From contig NYSW01000003.1 in NCBI GenBank assembly GCA_002683195.1, forward strand, positions 6,843 through 36,883: a stretch of 30,041 nucleotides of DNA, given 5' to 3'. Below the pieces are notes generated by a model. The model ran no database searches. It had not been told where the DNA came from and worked only from the letters and a program-made list of their open reading frames with translations. The stretch is from Phycisphaerae bacterium (GTDB lineage Bacteria; Planctomycetota; Phycisphaerae; Phycisphaerales; SM1A02). This document shows positions 1 through 7,883 of this stretch, piece after piece (positions within the stretch are counted from its first letter, which is position 1; the number at the start of each line of letters is the position of its first letter). A program made the position numbers and the translations under genes.

Positions 1-282
1 ATCTTCCCGCTGGTCGCCAAGGACGGCATGCCGGAAATCGCCGAGAAGCTCTACAAGGACGTTCGCCGACGTCACGTGGTGGAAATGGATGCCAAGCAGT
101 CGATCGGCAAGCGATACGCCCGCATGGACGAGTGCGGCACCCCGTACTGCATCACCATCGACGGCGACACCGCGAACGACCACGCAGTCACCATCCGTGA
201 GCGCAACACCCAGTCGCAGGAACGCGTGGCCCTCGACCAGGTCCCCTCGTTCCTCGACGAGAAGATCCACGGAACGGAGTGA
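1..282 (+). CDS. glyQS: Glycyl-tRNA synthetase, C-terminal part
   Basis: This is the 3' end of a gene that begins before the window; the frame is open from base 1. The 93 visible residues match the class II anticodon-binding domain at the C-terminus of dimeric (alpha-2) glycyl-tRNA synthetase, which charges tRNA-Gly in the cytoplasm. Recognisable stretches are 'GKRYARMDECGTPYCITID', where family members read KRYRRQDEIGTPFCVTVD, then 'AVTIRERNT' and 'RVALDQVPSFL'. The TGA stop overlaps the GTG start of the next gene, so the two are probably translationally coupled. Both encode tRNA-binding proteins, which fits a shared transcript. The catalytic domain lies outside the window, so only the C-terminal identity is seen directly. 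Confidence 0.9.
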   Translation: MFPLVAKDGMPEIAEKLYKDVRRRHVVEMDAKQSIGKRYARMDECGTPYCITIDGDTANDHAVTIRERNTQSQERVALDQVPSFLDEKIHGTE

Positions 283-641
283 ACGGGGTGACGGATCCCG
301 ATCCCGACGGCGTGCCCGCGGACCACGGACCGCTTGACACGCGACTACGGGTCGGGACGATCAGGTCCTGCACGGAGAATTCCCGCGCTCGCCGTCCGGC
401 GTTCATCCTCCAGGTCGATCTCGGACCTCACGGCGTTCGAACCTCGAGCGCTCAGCTGACCGAGCACCATCGGCCGGAAGACCTCGTGGGTCGACAGGTG
501 ATCGTGGCCACCGATCTCGGGATGAAGCGCATCGCAGGAGTCGAGAGCGAAGTCCTCGTTCTCGGCCTTCCCGACGCCGACGGCTCCACGATCCTGATTG
601 CGCCGGATCGCAGGGTGCCCGATGGCGGCCTGGTCCACTGA
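279..641 (+). CDS. csaA: CsaA-like tRNA-binding domain protein
   Basis: A 120-residue protein that is almost entirely one tRNA-binding OB fold (EMAP-II/CsaA type). Visible family marks are 'LRVGTIRSC', 'RRPAFILQVDLG', 'SSAQLTEHHRPEDLVGRQV', 'KRIAGVESEVLVLG' and 'PDRRVPDGG', which follow CsaA in order. CsaA binds tRNA and was reported as a secretion-linked chaperone in Bacillus; its true role is unsettled. The usual length is about 110 residues, so the first 20 residues are extra and may not be translated. I chose the GTG at 279 because it overlaps the upstream TGA and GGAACGGAG lies just before it; the GTG at 288 is an alternative. A terminator follows 30 bases after the stop. Confidence 0.88.
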   Translation: MNGVTDPDPDGVPADHGPLDTRLRVGTIRSCTENSRARRPAFILQVDLGPHGVRTSSAQLTEHHRPEDLVGRQVIVATDLGMKRIAGVESEVLVLGLPDADGSTILIAPDRRVPDGGLVH

Positions 642-670
642 CGAGCGACACGGCGGCCTGAAACAGGAAT

Positions 671-712
671 CGCGACGCGTCCCGAAAGACGCGTCGCGAA
701 ATCCTTTTCCCT
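671..712 (+). terminator. Rho-independent terminator after the csaA-like gene
   Basis: A perfect 11-bp inverted repeat (CGCGACGCGTC at 671-681 and its complement at 688-698) encloses a 6-base loop. It is followed by AAATCCTTTTCCCTT. It lies 30 bases after the csaA-like stop and ends the glyQS-csaA transcript. Confidence 0.85.
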
Positions 713-721
713 TGATTCGAT

Positions 722-754
722 GATTCCTCCCGGGACACCCCGGTGGGAGGAATC
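722..754. other. Second hairpin downstream of the terminator
   Basis: GATTCCTCCC at 722-731 pairs with GGGAGGAATC at 745-754, leaving a 13-base loop rich in C and G. There is no T-tract on either side, so it may be a back-up stop, a 3'-end stabiliser, or the first stem of whatever occupies the gene-free region beyond it. Its function is unknown. Confidence 0.5.
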
Positions 755-756
755 GG

Positions 757-1440
757 AACCGACGGCGTGGCGCCACCCCCGGTGGACGCTCACGCCGACG
801 GTCCCGATGGGCCCGGAAGGGCTTGGCGGCCCGGCGCACCCTCGATGTCCGAAGACACCGATCGGCTCAAGGAGTACCCCCGGAATGGACTCCTTGGCCT
901 CGTGGGCCGAGCCGCCAGGACCTCCCCTGTCGACAGGAGAACTATCGCCTTAAAACGGGCCCGGGGCTATGGGGCATCCGCCCCGGATCGGCCGACAACG
1001 ACCAGTTCCGCTCCCGGGTCCTCACCGACTCGACGCATCGACCAAGTGGTCCTGGAGCGTCTCGAACCCAACCCTTGGTGGTTCCTGAGGTTTTCGAGGC
1101 AGGATCATGGGGACCGCCGGGCCGTCCTCGAATTCTGGAATGAGATCGAGTGCGTCGCCCACACCATCACAACAAGGTCTCGCTCGCATGGCTCGACGAC
1201 GCACCCTTCCCGTCGGCAGATTTCATCACTCATCTTCGAGCCGAGAGGTCCGCTTCGATCTCGAACGAGGCATCGACGAATTCGACCGCTGAAACACGGT
1301 CCTTGCCCGCGTCTGGACCAGGCGATCGCTTGCGAGGCGCGGTCACCGACGGATGTTTGGGCTGGTCGGCCACGTCGTGAGGGCAGACGGCTCTCGATTG
1401 AACGAATGATCCCGATCAGCGGTTCGCATGCCGAGAAGGC
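757..1440. other. Gene-free stretch, no supported coding region
   Basis: About 680 bases lie between two terminators with no ORF I can support. A plus-strand frame of 245 codons runs through it but has biased composition (rich in R, P, S), shows no family motif, and ends inside a terminator hairpin. The part from 757 to about 1000 has several short perfect stems in a row. AAGGAGT and ACTCCTT pair near 870-895; CCGGGGC and GCCCCGG pair near 960-985; and CTGTCGACAG forms a palindrome near 928. An unrecognised structured RNA is possible. I found no signature of RNase P RNA, tmRNA, 6S RNA or SRP RNA. Confidence 0.4.
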
Positions 1441-1443
1441 CGC

Positions 1444-1478
1444 AAAAGAGGCGATGGCTTCCCCATCGGGGAAGCCAT
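1444..1478 (-). terminator. Rho-independent terminator of the dockerin gene
   Basis: A perfect 11-bp inverted repeat (ATGGCTTCCCC at 1454-1464 and its complement at 1468-1478) has a 3-base loop. On the minus strand it is followed by CGCCTCTTTTGC. It lies 50 bases past the stop of the dockerin-protein gene. The plus strand has no T-tract, so it acts mainly on minus-strand transcripts. Confidence 0.85.
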
Positions 1479-1528
1479 AGCGCGGAACTCTCCCCAAGCA
1501 CCGCTTCAGCTTGGATCGCTTCTCAACC

Positions 1529-2296
1529 TCAGGGTCCGGGACAGGAACCCCAGTTGCTGAGCATCAATCCCAGATCCTCGGAATCCACCACACCGTCACC
1601 ATTGAGGTCGGCGTCGCGGTCTCCGGATCCCCAACCCGCGATGAGGAACCCGAGGTCCGCCGAATTCACCACGCCGTTGTCGTTGAGATCGCCCACGCAT
1701 GGCGGGACCGCCAGGGTGACGCTCAGCCTCGGGGCGTTGGTCTTTCCGTTCCGAACGTATGACCCGTTTTCACCGCTCTGGGTCAGACGGACGACCGCGA
1801 ACCGATCCCGAGAGGGATCGTTGAAGTGATCGGGATTCAGGTTGATCGAGAAGTTCTGGGCATTCGTCCAGTTGAAGGTCGTGGAGCCCATGTTGCACGC
1901 GTTGAACATCGATGAGCCCATCTCTCCGTAGGGCATGAAACCAACGCAGACCGAGCCTCCGGCAGTACGCGGCATGTTCCTGCTGCCCACCAGTCGAATC
2001 GATTCGATGGTGACGCCCTCGGGAATCCAGGACAGATCGAAGCTCACGTATGCGTAATGGCGTGATCCCATGCAGTACCCACCCATGGTCGTGCAGCCCT
2101 TCATCGAGAGCTGAATCGCGTTGATCGAGCTCATCGAGTGGGACGAGCAGCAGTTCGGAATGGTGCCCGAACTCACTTGCACACCACCTTCGAAACGGGG
2201 TACGTCGATGACGGTGTCACCAGCGACTGCCGGGACCGCAAGCAGCCCGAGTGACATCGAGACAATCCAGAGAGTCAGAACCTTGCGGTCAATCAT
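1529..2296 (-). CDS. Secreted protein with C-terminal dockerin-like repeats
   Basis: A 255-residue exported protein. The ATG at 2296 is chosen because GGAG lies 7 bases upstream and it gives a clean signal peptide: basic start 'MIDRK', hydrophobic core 'LTLWIVSMSLGLLAVPAVA', cleavage near 'AVAGD'. Residues of about 30-190 form a Cys-rich beta-type domain of unknown function. It may be akin to the DNRLRE/disaggregatase-like cell-surface domains, but I cannot prove this. The C-terminus has two EF-hand-like calcium loops, 'DLNDNGVVNSADLGFLI' and 'DLNGDGVVDSEDLGLML', each followed by a GWG/NWG turn, typical of planctomycete dockerin-like tails. Such tails probably anchor or sort proteins outside the cell, although no cohesin is seen here. 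The gene is a single transcription unit with its own promoter and terminator. Confidence 0.85.
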   Translation of the reverse strand: MIDRKVLTLWIVSMSLGLLAVPAVAGDTVIDVPRFEGGVQVSSGTIPNCCSSHSMSSINAIQLSMKGCTTMGGYCMGSRHYAYVSFDLSWIPEGVTIESIRLVGSRNMPRTAGGSVCVGFMPYGEMGSSMFNACNMGSTTFNWTNAQNFSINLNPDHFNDPSRDRFAVVRLTQSGENGSYVRNGKTNAPRLSVTLAVPPCVGDLNDNGVVNSADLGFLIAGWGSGDRDADLNGDGVVDSEDLGLMLSNWGSCPGP

Positions 2297-2349
2297 GCTT
2301 GTGCTCCAAATCAGTAGAGGAGCCCCGGAGACTGAACACCATTGACCTG

Positions 2350-2378
2350 ATCGTACAGAATGCACTGAGTGCAATCAA
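2350..2378 (-). promoter_or_regulatory. Promoter of the dockerin gene with palindrome in the spacer
   Basis: On the minus strand, TTGATT (2378-2373), a 17-base spacer and TACGAT (2355-2350) form a sigma-70-like promoter in an AT-rich patch. It leaves a 5' leader of about 45 bases before the ATG at 2296. A perfect palindrome TGCACT-C-AGTGCA (2361-2373) covers most of the spacer and touches the -35 box, which is where a repressor would block RNA polymerase. The promoter is inferred from sequence only. Confidence 0.55.
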
Positions 2379-2415
2379 TCGATCGTTTTCCTATTTTCAG
2401 CAATTCCCACCAAAA

Positions 2416-3942
2416 TCAGGATCGCCACCAGCGATCTTCGACCAGCATCCCGGGTGGAATCGCCGCCCCCTGGCCCGATTCGATCATGCTCGCCACGGGA
2501 TGGGCGCAGTAATCAATGCTGAAAGCACCGGCCGGTCGGTGGTTCCCGCTGAGGCCGAGGCCTCCGAAGGGAAGGGTCCCGCTCGCACCCGCGGTCCCGC
2601 AGTTCCGGTTGACGCAACCCGAACGGCATTCCGCCAGGAATCGCTCCCAGATCGCATCGTCGCGGGTGAAGATCGAGGCCGCCAGGCCGTAGCGCGTCGC
2701 ATTCGCCTGGGCCACCGCATCGTCGAAATCCGGGGCGATCGAGATCTGGACGAGCGGTCCGAAGCACTCTCGATCACGCTCGAGATCGAAACGATCGACG
2801 AGGACCACGCCGGGCGTGACGAAATGGCCGGGTCCCTCGATGCGGGACGACTGCACGAGTACCCGTCCTCCTCCGGCGTGAAGTTCGTCCTGGAAGGCGA
2901 GTACTGCATCGACCGCATCGCCGTTGATCATCGGTCCCATGAACACCGGGGAATCCGAATCGCCCGGGCCGACCACCAGTGTGCTCGCCACCTTGCAGAA
3001 CGCGGCGAGGAACTGGTCCGCGATGTCCGCATGCAACACGATCCGACGCGTACAGGTGCAACGCTGGCCGGTGGTCGCGAACGCGGCACGGGCGCACTCG
3101 ACCACCGCCTGCCGAAGGTCGGCGTCGGGCATGACCACCGATGGATTCGACCCTCCCAGTTCGAGAGCGACGATCCGCCCGGGGGTATCGAGATTCGCTT
3201 CAAGAATCCGGCGCCCCACCGGCCAACTGCCGGTGAACAGGATCCCGTCCACGCCCGGATCGGCGACCAGTCGGGCGGCGGGACCGGCAGCTCCCTGGAC
3301 GAGGTTGAACACCCCGGGGGGCAGATCCGCGGCTTCAGCGATCTCGGCGAGGGCCTGGCCGACGGCCGGTGTCTTGTCACTGGGCTTGAAGACGATCGTG
3401 TTGCCCGCAAGCAGCGCCGGCACCACATGACCGTTTGGAAGATGGGCCGGGAAGTTGAAGGGACCGAGCACCGCCATCACACCGTGAGGACGAAAGCTGC
3501 AGCGGCCGATGCGGGTGTCTCCCGCCGCGACGTCATAGCCCGCGATCCGTCCGCTGGAATGGGGCCCGAGCGTGATGTCGACCTTGGTGCCCACGAGGCC
3601 CGCCTCCGCGGCGGCCTCGGAGGCGATCTTGCCCGTCTCCAGTCCGATCAACCGGGCAAGGCGATCGACATGGTCGCGGGCGGCGACCTGCCAGCGACGG
3701 AGGGCCTCCACCCGTCCCTCGTGTCCCAGTCGTTGCCAGGCCGGGAACGCCGCGCGAGCGGCGGCGACCGCGTCCCCGACGTGCGACTCCACTGGATCCG
3801 CGGACCAGACCAACTCGTCCGGACTCGCTGGATTTCGGGACTGGATCTGGTTTCCGCCGGGAAGCGGTCGCCAGGTCCCACCGATGAAGTCCGCAGGCTC
3901 GCGATGCGTCAGCCCTCGTTGATGAGCGATGCCGGCGTTCAT
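2416..3942 (-). CDS. astD: Succinylglutamate-semialdehyde dehydrogenase
   Basis: A 508-residue aldehyde dehydrogenase that oxidises N-succinylglutamate 5-semialdehyde to N-succinylglutamate with NAD+, the fourth step of the AST pathway of arginine breakdown. Visible features are the 'FNFPAHLPNGH' segment typical of AstD (about residues 162-172), the NAD-binding 'FTGS' near 236, the general-base Glu in 'ALELGGSNP' (E261), and the catalytic Cys in 'GQRCTCTRR' (C295). Length is close to the family's usual 490. The ATG at 3942 shares one base with the astA stop (TGATG); a GTG one codon earlier is an alternative. It is the last gene of the operon, and its direct coupling to astA supports the substrate assignment. 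Confidence 0.93.
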   Translation of the reverse strand: MNAGIAHQRGLTHREPADFIGGTWRPLPGGNQIQSRNPASPDELVWSADPVESHVGDAVAAARAAFPAWQRLGHEGRVEALRRWQVAARDHVDRLARLIGLETGKIASEAAAEAGLVGTKVDITLGPHSSGRIAGYDVAAGDTRIGRCSFRPHGVMAVLGPFNFPAHLPNGHVVPALLAGNTIVFKPSDKTPAVGQALAEIAEAADLPPGVFNLVQGAAGPAARLVADPGVDGILFTGSWPVGRRILEANLDTPGRIVALELGGSNPSVVMPDADLRQAVVECARAAFATTGQRCTCTRRIVLHADIADQFLAAFCKVASTLVVGPGDSDSPVFMGPMINGDAVDAVLAFQDELHAGGGRVLVQSSRIEGPGHFVTPGVVLVDRFDLERDRECFGPLVQISIAPDFDDAVAQANATRYGLAASIFTRDDAIWERFLAECRSGCVNRNCGTAGASGTLPFGGLGLSGNHRPAGAFSIDYCAHPVASMIESGQGAAIPPGMLVEDRWWRS

Positions 3943-5006
3943 CACTTGCCACCCCCGGACTTCGCTCGCGGGATCCGGGTGGGCGTCAGCCCGACCTTGT
4001 CACCGACCTCGGCTCCGAGTGACTGCAACGCCTTGCGGGAGATCTGGATGCCGCCATCGACTTCGGCGTAGGGCACCTGGATCGCGCGGAAGGCGCCGGG
4101 GCCGTCGGGAAGCGAGGAACCCTCGATGCTCAGGATGCCGATGCGGCTCGACGCGACCCGACCGGTACCGACGACCGTGACCCGTGAAGTCGACTTGACC
4201 AGTGGAATCCGCTCGAGTTTCGCTTCGAGGTACGGCCCGCCGTCGAACGGATCGATGTGACCGTGATGCTCGAAGCCCTGTCGTTCGAGCATCGCCAAAG
4301 CCGGCTTGGCCTCGTCTCCCACTCGACCGATCAGGTTCCGGGCCTCGGGCGGCAGCAGGGAGGCGTAGATCGGTTCCCTCGGAAAGAGCGAGGTGATGAA
4401 CTCCTTGGAGTGCTGGCAGAAGACGTCGGCCTCGAGATACGAAAGGTTGATGAACCGTCCGCCGAGGTAGTCCCAGAGCACGTTGCTGCTGTCGGGAGTC
4501 AGGGACCCCATCACCTCGGCGATGATTCGACGGTTGAACGTCCGCCGGTGGAGACCGAGGAAGTGGAATCGAATGGTCGAAAGGAATCCGCCGAGACGAT
4601 CACGATGTCCGCGATACCCGGGGGCGAGAACCAGTCCCGCCAGCTCGGTCGGTCCGGATTCATCGATCCCGAGGGTCAGCACCTTGTGGGTCTGCCCCTG
4701 CTGGAGATCCTCGCTCCAGAAGGACTTCTTCGAGACCTCGAGGTAGACGTGCGGACTTCCCGGCGAGGACACGCAGCCGATGATCATGCTGGTCCCGATG
4801 ATGTTCCCGGTCTCGGTGTCCTCCAGGACGAACATGTGCATTCGTTCCGAAGGATCCTCGAGACGACCGGCGAAACTCCTTCGACTTCGTTGGACCTTCG
4901 TCGCGATCGAATCGCGATCGGCGGGAAGGTTGAAGGAATGGACGAGTCGTGCAAGCTTCAGCACGGCGGGCACGTCCTCGGTCCGGATCTGTCGGATGAT
5001 GAACAT
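3942..5006 (-). CDS. astA: Arginine/ornithine N-succinyltransferase
   Basis: A 354-residue enzyme of the AstA/AruF/AruG family, which transfers succinyl from succinyl-CoA to the alpha-amino group of arginine or ornithine. The N-terminus 'MFIIRQIRTEDVPAVLKLA' is the standard GNAT-like start. Further family marks are 'SSPGSPHVYLEVSKKSFWSEDL', 'HKVLTLGIDESGPTELAGL', 'YRGHRDRLGGFLSTIRF' and 'LPPEARNLIG'. Length fits AstA (about 340). The gene lies between the aminotransferase (54-base gap upstream) and astD (overlap downstream). No astB (succinylarginine dihydrolase) is in the window. Ornithine may therefore be the real substrate here, or astB lies elsewhere. The Shine-Dalgarno sequence is weak. 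Confidence 0.93.
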   Translation of the reverse strand: MFIIRQIRTEDVPAVLKLARLVHSFNLPADRDSIATKVQRSRRSFAGRLEDPSERMHMFVLEDTETGNIIGTSMIIGCVSSPGSPHVYLEVSKKSFWSEDLQQGQTHKVLTLGIDESGPTELAGLVLAPGYRGHRDRLGGFLSTIRFHFLGLHRRTFNRRIIAEVMGSLTPDSSNVLWDYLGGRFINLSYLEADVFCQHSKEFITSLFPREPIYASLLPPEARNLIGRVGDEAKPALAMLERQGFEHHGHIDPFDGGPYLEAKLERIPLVKSTSRVTVVGTGRVASSRIGILSIEGSSLPDGPGAFRAIQVPYAEVDGGIQISRKALQSLGAEVGDKVGLTPTRIPRAKSGGGK

Positions 5007-5060
5007 CGGGACTCTCTTGGGGTTCGGGTGCGGGGTTCGATCGCGCGCTGGCGTCGATGA

Positions 5061-6506
5061 TCAGGCCGAGGCGTCGTGTGTCATGGCCATGGCTCGTTCG
5101 AGGATCTCGAACACGGGGCCGAAGTGCTCGGGTTCCATCACCCCGACCGGGGGAAGGAACCGGATGTGATGCGGACCGTGTCCGCACAGGAAGCTGATGA
5201 CGCCTTCGTCGAAGAGATGGTTGAGGCAGGTCATGATCCGGGCTCGATCACCGCCGAACGGCGTGAGTCGACACATGCCGCCGGTTCCGCCGAACCATTC
5301 CTCGGAGGCCCTTCCGAACGGCATCGGCACCGGCGGGAACCACTCGGGATGCGAGGTCACCAGTGCCGACGAATGCTCGCGGAAGGCGGCGTGCAATCGA
5401 GCGATGCGACCGTCGGGACCGTAGTAACCGTCGTCACGGAGCCGCGACAGGGCCGCGTGTCCCACGTGGAATGCGCTCGCCGACCCGATGAAGGTGCCTG
5501 AAAGAAGACCGGGCCTGGGGGCGAAGTCCTCGGTATAGAGGATCGCACACGCCTGGCTCATCTTCCCGATCGCGACCACGTCGACGTACCGGCCGAGATC
5601 GAGGGTGTCGTACATGAACATCTCGGTGTTGCGGCCGAAGGTCTGGACCTCGTCGTCCCAGACCGGGATGCCCGCCTCCCGGCAACGTTCCATCAGTGGG
5701 ACGAAGAACTCGCGAGGCGCGGTGCGGAAACCGCCCTCTCCCTGCACCAGCTCGAAGATGAAGCAGGAGTGCTGTCCCGGATAGCGGGCGATGACCTGGT
5801 CGAGATGCCAGAGCGCCATCTCGATCGATCGATCGCCGAGCGTCGGGTCGTAGAACGGCATGTAGTCGACCTGCGCGTTCAGGGGAATCCCCGACCGGCC
5901 TCCGGCGGAATCGCCGATCTGGGCCATGGTCGTGGTTCGGCCCATGAAGCAGTCCTGGAACGCGATGACCCGAGGAGCGCCTCCGGTCTTCTGCTGGCAG
6001 ACCTTCAAGGCGTTCTCATTCGCCATCGCGCCCGAATTCGTGAGGAAGACGTGGCGAAGGCTCGAACCCTTCGATGCCTGTTCGACGAGGAGCTCACCGA
6101 ACTCGATGCTCTTCTCGTTGAACTGGAGATTGCCCTCCATGACCACGTCGCAGAGCGCGGACTCCAGGGCGGCCCGCACCATTCCGGGGTCGGAGTGCCC
6201 GAACATGTGGACCCCGATGCCGTTGATCAGATCCCACTTCACCGAACCGTCGAGCAGTTCGACCAATGGCCCCCGGCCGATGCCGGAACCCACGTAGGGG
6301 AAGATCGGCCCTCGTCCCTTGGCATCGGTGGAGCGGTCGATCCAGCTCTGGAGGTTCTCTCGACCACCCGATCTTGCCGGCCTTTCGCCCTCGATACCCG
6401 CCTGAGCCGCCTCGAGTCGTCCGAGAATCGCGTCGATCGCGGCCCGAGTCTCCGGGGCATCGTGAAAAGCGGCGGCGATGTTCGAATCAGGAACGGGGGT
6501 GGACAC
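5061..6506 (-). CDS. Class III PLP aminotransferase (AstC position)
   Basis: A 481-residue fold-type I class III aminotransferase. It shows the phosphate-binding 'NSGAMANENALK' (157-168), the cofactor Asp in 'WDDEVQTFGR' (about 284-292) and the PLP lysine in 'AIGKMSQAC' (K315). In canonical operons the neighbour of astA/astD is AstC, which converts N-succinylornithine to N-succinylglutamate semialdehyde. That role is inferred here from context only. The protein is about 75 residues longer than AstC and its N-terminal half ('IFPYVGSGIGRGPLVELLDG') looks unlike AstC/ArgD, recalling lysine-epsilon or other omega-aminotransferases. The GTG start at 6506 is supported by GGAG 7 bases upstream. It is followed by astA in the same operon. 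Confidence 0.85.
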   Translation of the reverse strand: MSTPVPDSNIAAAFHDAPETRAAIDAILGRLEAAQAGIEGERPARSGGRENLQSWIDRSTDAKGRGPIFPYVGSGIGRGPLVELLDGSVKWDLINGIGVHMFGHSDPGMVRAALESALCDVVMEGNLQFNEKSIEFGELLVEQASKGSSLRHVFLTNSGAMANENALKVCQQKTGGAPRVIAFQDCFMGRTTTMAQIGDSAGGRSGIPLNAQVDYMPFYDPTLGDRSIEMALWHLDQVIARYPGQHSCFIFELVQGEGGFRTAPREFFVPLMERCREAGIPVWDDEVQTFGRNTEMFMYDTLDLGRYVDVVAIGKMSQACAILYTEDFAPRPGLLSGTFIGSASAFHVGHAALSRLRDDGYYGPDGRIARLHAAFREHSSALVTSHPEWFPPVPMPFGRASEEWFGGTGGMCRLTPFGGDRARIMTCLNHLFDEGVISFLCGHGPHHIRFLPPVGVMEPEHFGPVFEILERAMAMTHDASA

Positions 6507-6560
6507 GAGCTGGCTCCAGAGGTTCGGGGACGGACGAGCATGAGACTGGATCGTCCTGCC

Positions 6561-7883
6561 TCATGGTATCGGCCGACCGGAGCCCGTCCGTTCGCCGAAA
6601 CCGTCCCGATCCAGACGATGAAGCAGGACCGCGAGAAGTGCGGTTCTTTCGACCAGACTCGAGATTTCCAGATGCTCGTCAGGACGGTGCATTCCCCCAC
6701 CGCGAACCCCCAGGGTGTCGATGGTGGGCACTCCAGCGGCCTGGAGGAGATTCCCATCGCACGCGCCCCCCGTGGAGGCGAAAGGCATGGGCCGCCCCAG
6801 GGCCTCGCTGACTTCTCTTGCTCGTTCCGCCAGAGCCAGGACTTCCGGGGTCGAGGGTTTGGCCGGGCGGAGGAATGCGGTTCGAGCCCTGATTCGGGGG
6901 GCATCGGTCATTTCGCCCGCCAGCTTCGCCCCAAGATCCCCGACCACTCGGTGAACGTCCGCCTCCAGACCGGCCTGTGAAGCTTCGTCGGCGTAGCGAA
7001 CATTGCCCCAGCAGCGAGCATGGTGTGGCACCGCATTGGTGGCACCACCACCGTGCACGGGACCGATGTTGACGATCCGCCCACGCTCGGGATCCGCGAG
7101 CCCCGAGACCTCGATGATCGCCCGGGAAAGTGCGACCACGGCCGAACGTCCTTCGGTGAACGCTCGTCCGACATGAGCCGCCCGCCCCACCGCTTCGAGC
7201 ATGAAGGTGCCCGACCCCATTCGTTCGACCACCAGCGAGCCGTCCGGCAACGCGGGCTCGAAGACCAGCCCGATATCGTGACCGCGGGCGGCTTGGAGCA
7301 AAGCCTCTTCACCGAAAAAGGTCCCGGTCTCCTCGTCACTCACGAGCACCATCGTCCAGTCGACCCGGCGACCGAGGGATTCCAGAACCTCCAACGCGGC
7401 GAGGGCGACCATCAGCCCGCCTTTCATGTCCATCGCACCCGGTCCCCGGGCGATGTCGTCCTCGACCGAAGACAGTTCCTGAAAGGGACCGTGAGGATCG
7501 TGAACGGTGTCGAGGTGGCCGCACAGAACCATCCGCACGGCATCGACGCCGTCTCCCGCCGGACGCCGGGCCACCAGCGTCGGGGGAATCGTGACCTTTG
7601 GCCCCGAAACATCATCGTCGATCTTCGGCGCATCCTCGGGTTCCCGGCGAATCTCGAGCCAGTCCGGCCGTGGACGACCCGGTACCAGTTCCACTTCGGC
7701 GCCCAGGCGGCGAAGCCGTTCCTCGAACCATCCACGCGTCCGGTCGAGCCCTTCCACGTGGTTGTGCCCGGTCGGTATGCCGACCAGCATTCGCAGATCC
7801 CGCTCCAGGGCTGCCGCTCGTTCCTCGACCAGAGCGAGCAATCGTCGCTCGAAGTCGTCGAACCGGTCATCGGACGTCATCAT
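6561..7883 (-). CDS. M20 metallopeptidase, carboxypeptidase-G2-like; candidate succinylglutamate desuccinylase
   Basis: A 440-residue di-zinc amidohydrolase of peptidase family M20. All family residues are visible: H123 and D125 in 'CGHLDTVHD', bridging D152 in 'GAMDMKGG', catalytic E184 and ligand E185 in 'SDEETGTF', E209 in 'FEPALPDG', and the last ligand H399 in 'GGGMHRPDEH'. The dimerisation-domain His is in 'AAHVGRAF'. The N-terminal 'GHNHVEGLDRTRGWFEERL' resembles carboxypeptidase G2, which removes C-terminal glutamate from N-acyl-glutamates. Next to astA and astD this suggests cleavage of N-succinylglutamate, the AstE reaction. It starts by overlapping the dapF stop (ATGATG), so DapE-like desuccinylation of succinyl-diaminopimelate is the main alternative. 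Family certain, substrate inferred. Confidence 0.85.
   Translation of the reverse strand: MMTSDDRFDDFERRLLALVEERAAALERDLRMLVGIPTGHNHVEGLDRTRGWFEERLRRLGAEVELVPGRPRPDWLEIRREPEDAPKIDDDVSGPKVTIPPTLVARRPAGDGVDAVRMVLCGHLDTVHDPHGPFQELSSVEDDIARGPGAMDMKGGLMVALAALEVLESLGRRVDWTMVLVSDEETGTFFGEEALLQAARGHDIGLVFEPALPDGSLVVERMGSGTFMLEAVGRAAHVGRAFTEGRSAVVALSRAIIEVSGLADPERGRIVNIGPVHGGGATNAVPHHARCWGNVRYADEASQAGLEADVHRVVGDLGAKLAGEMTDAPRIRARTAFLRPAKPSTPEVLALAERAREVSEALGRPMPFASTGGACDGNLLQAAGVPTIDTLGVRGGGMHRPDEHLEISSLVERTALLAVLLHRLDRDGFGERTGSGRPIP

Noticed and set aside
805..835. GGGCCCGGAAGGGCTT, reminiscent of the SRP RNA tip
   Set aside because: The GGAA loop is there, but the required AGCAGCC side of the SRP domain IV loop is missing.
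743..1480. Plus-strand frame of 245 codons
   Set aside because: No family motif, Arg/Pro/Ser-rich composition typical of a non-coding high-GC frame, and it ends inside the dockerin-gene terminator.
2251..4071. Plus-strand frame of 606 codons
   Set aside because: It lies antisense to astD and the dockerin promoter and has no recognisable domain; it is a shadow frame of a GC-rich gene.
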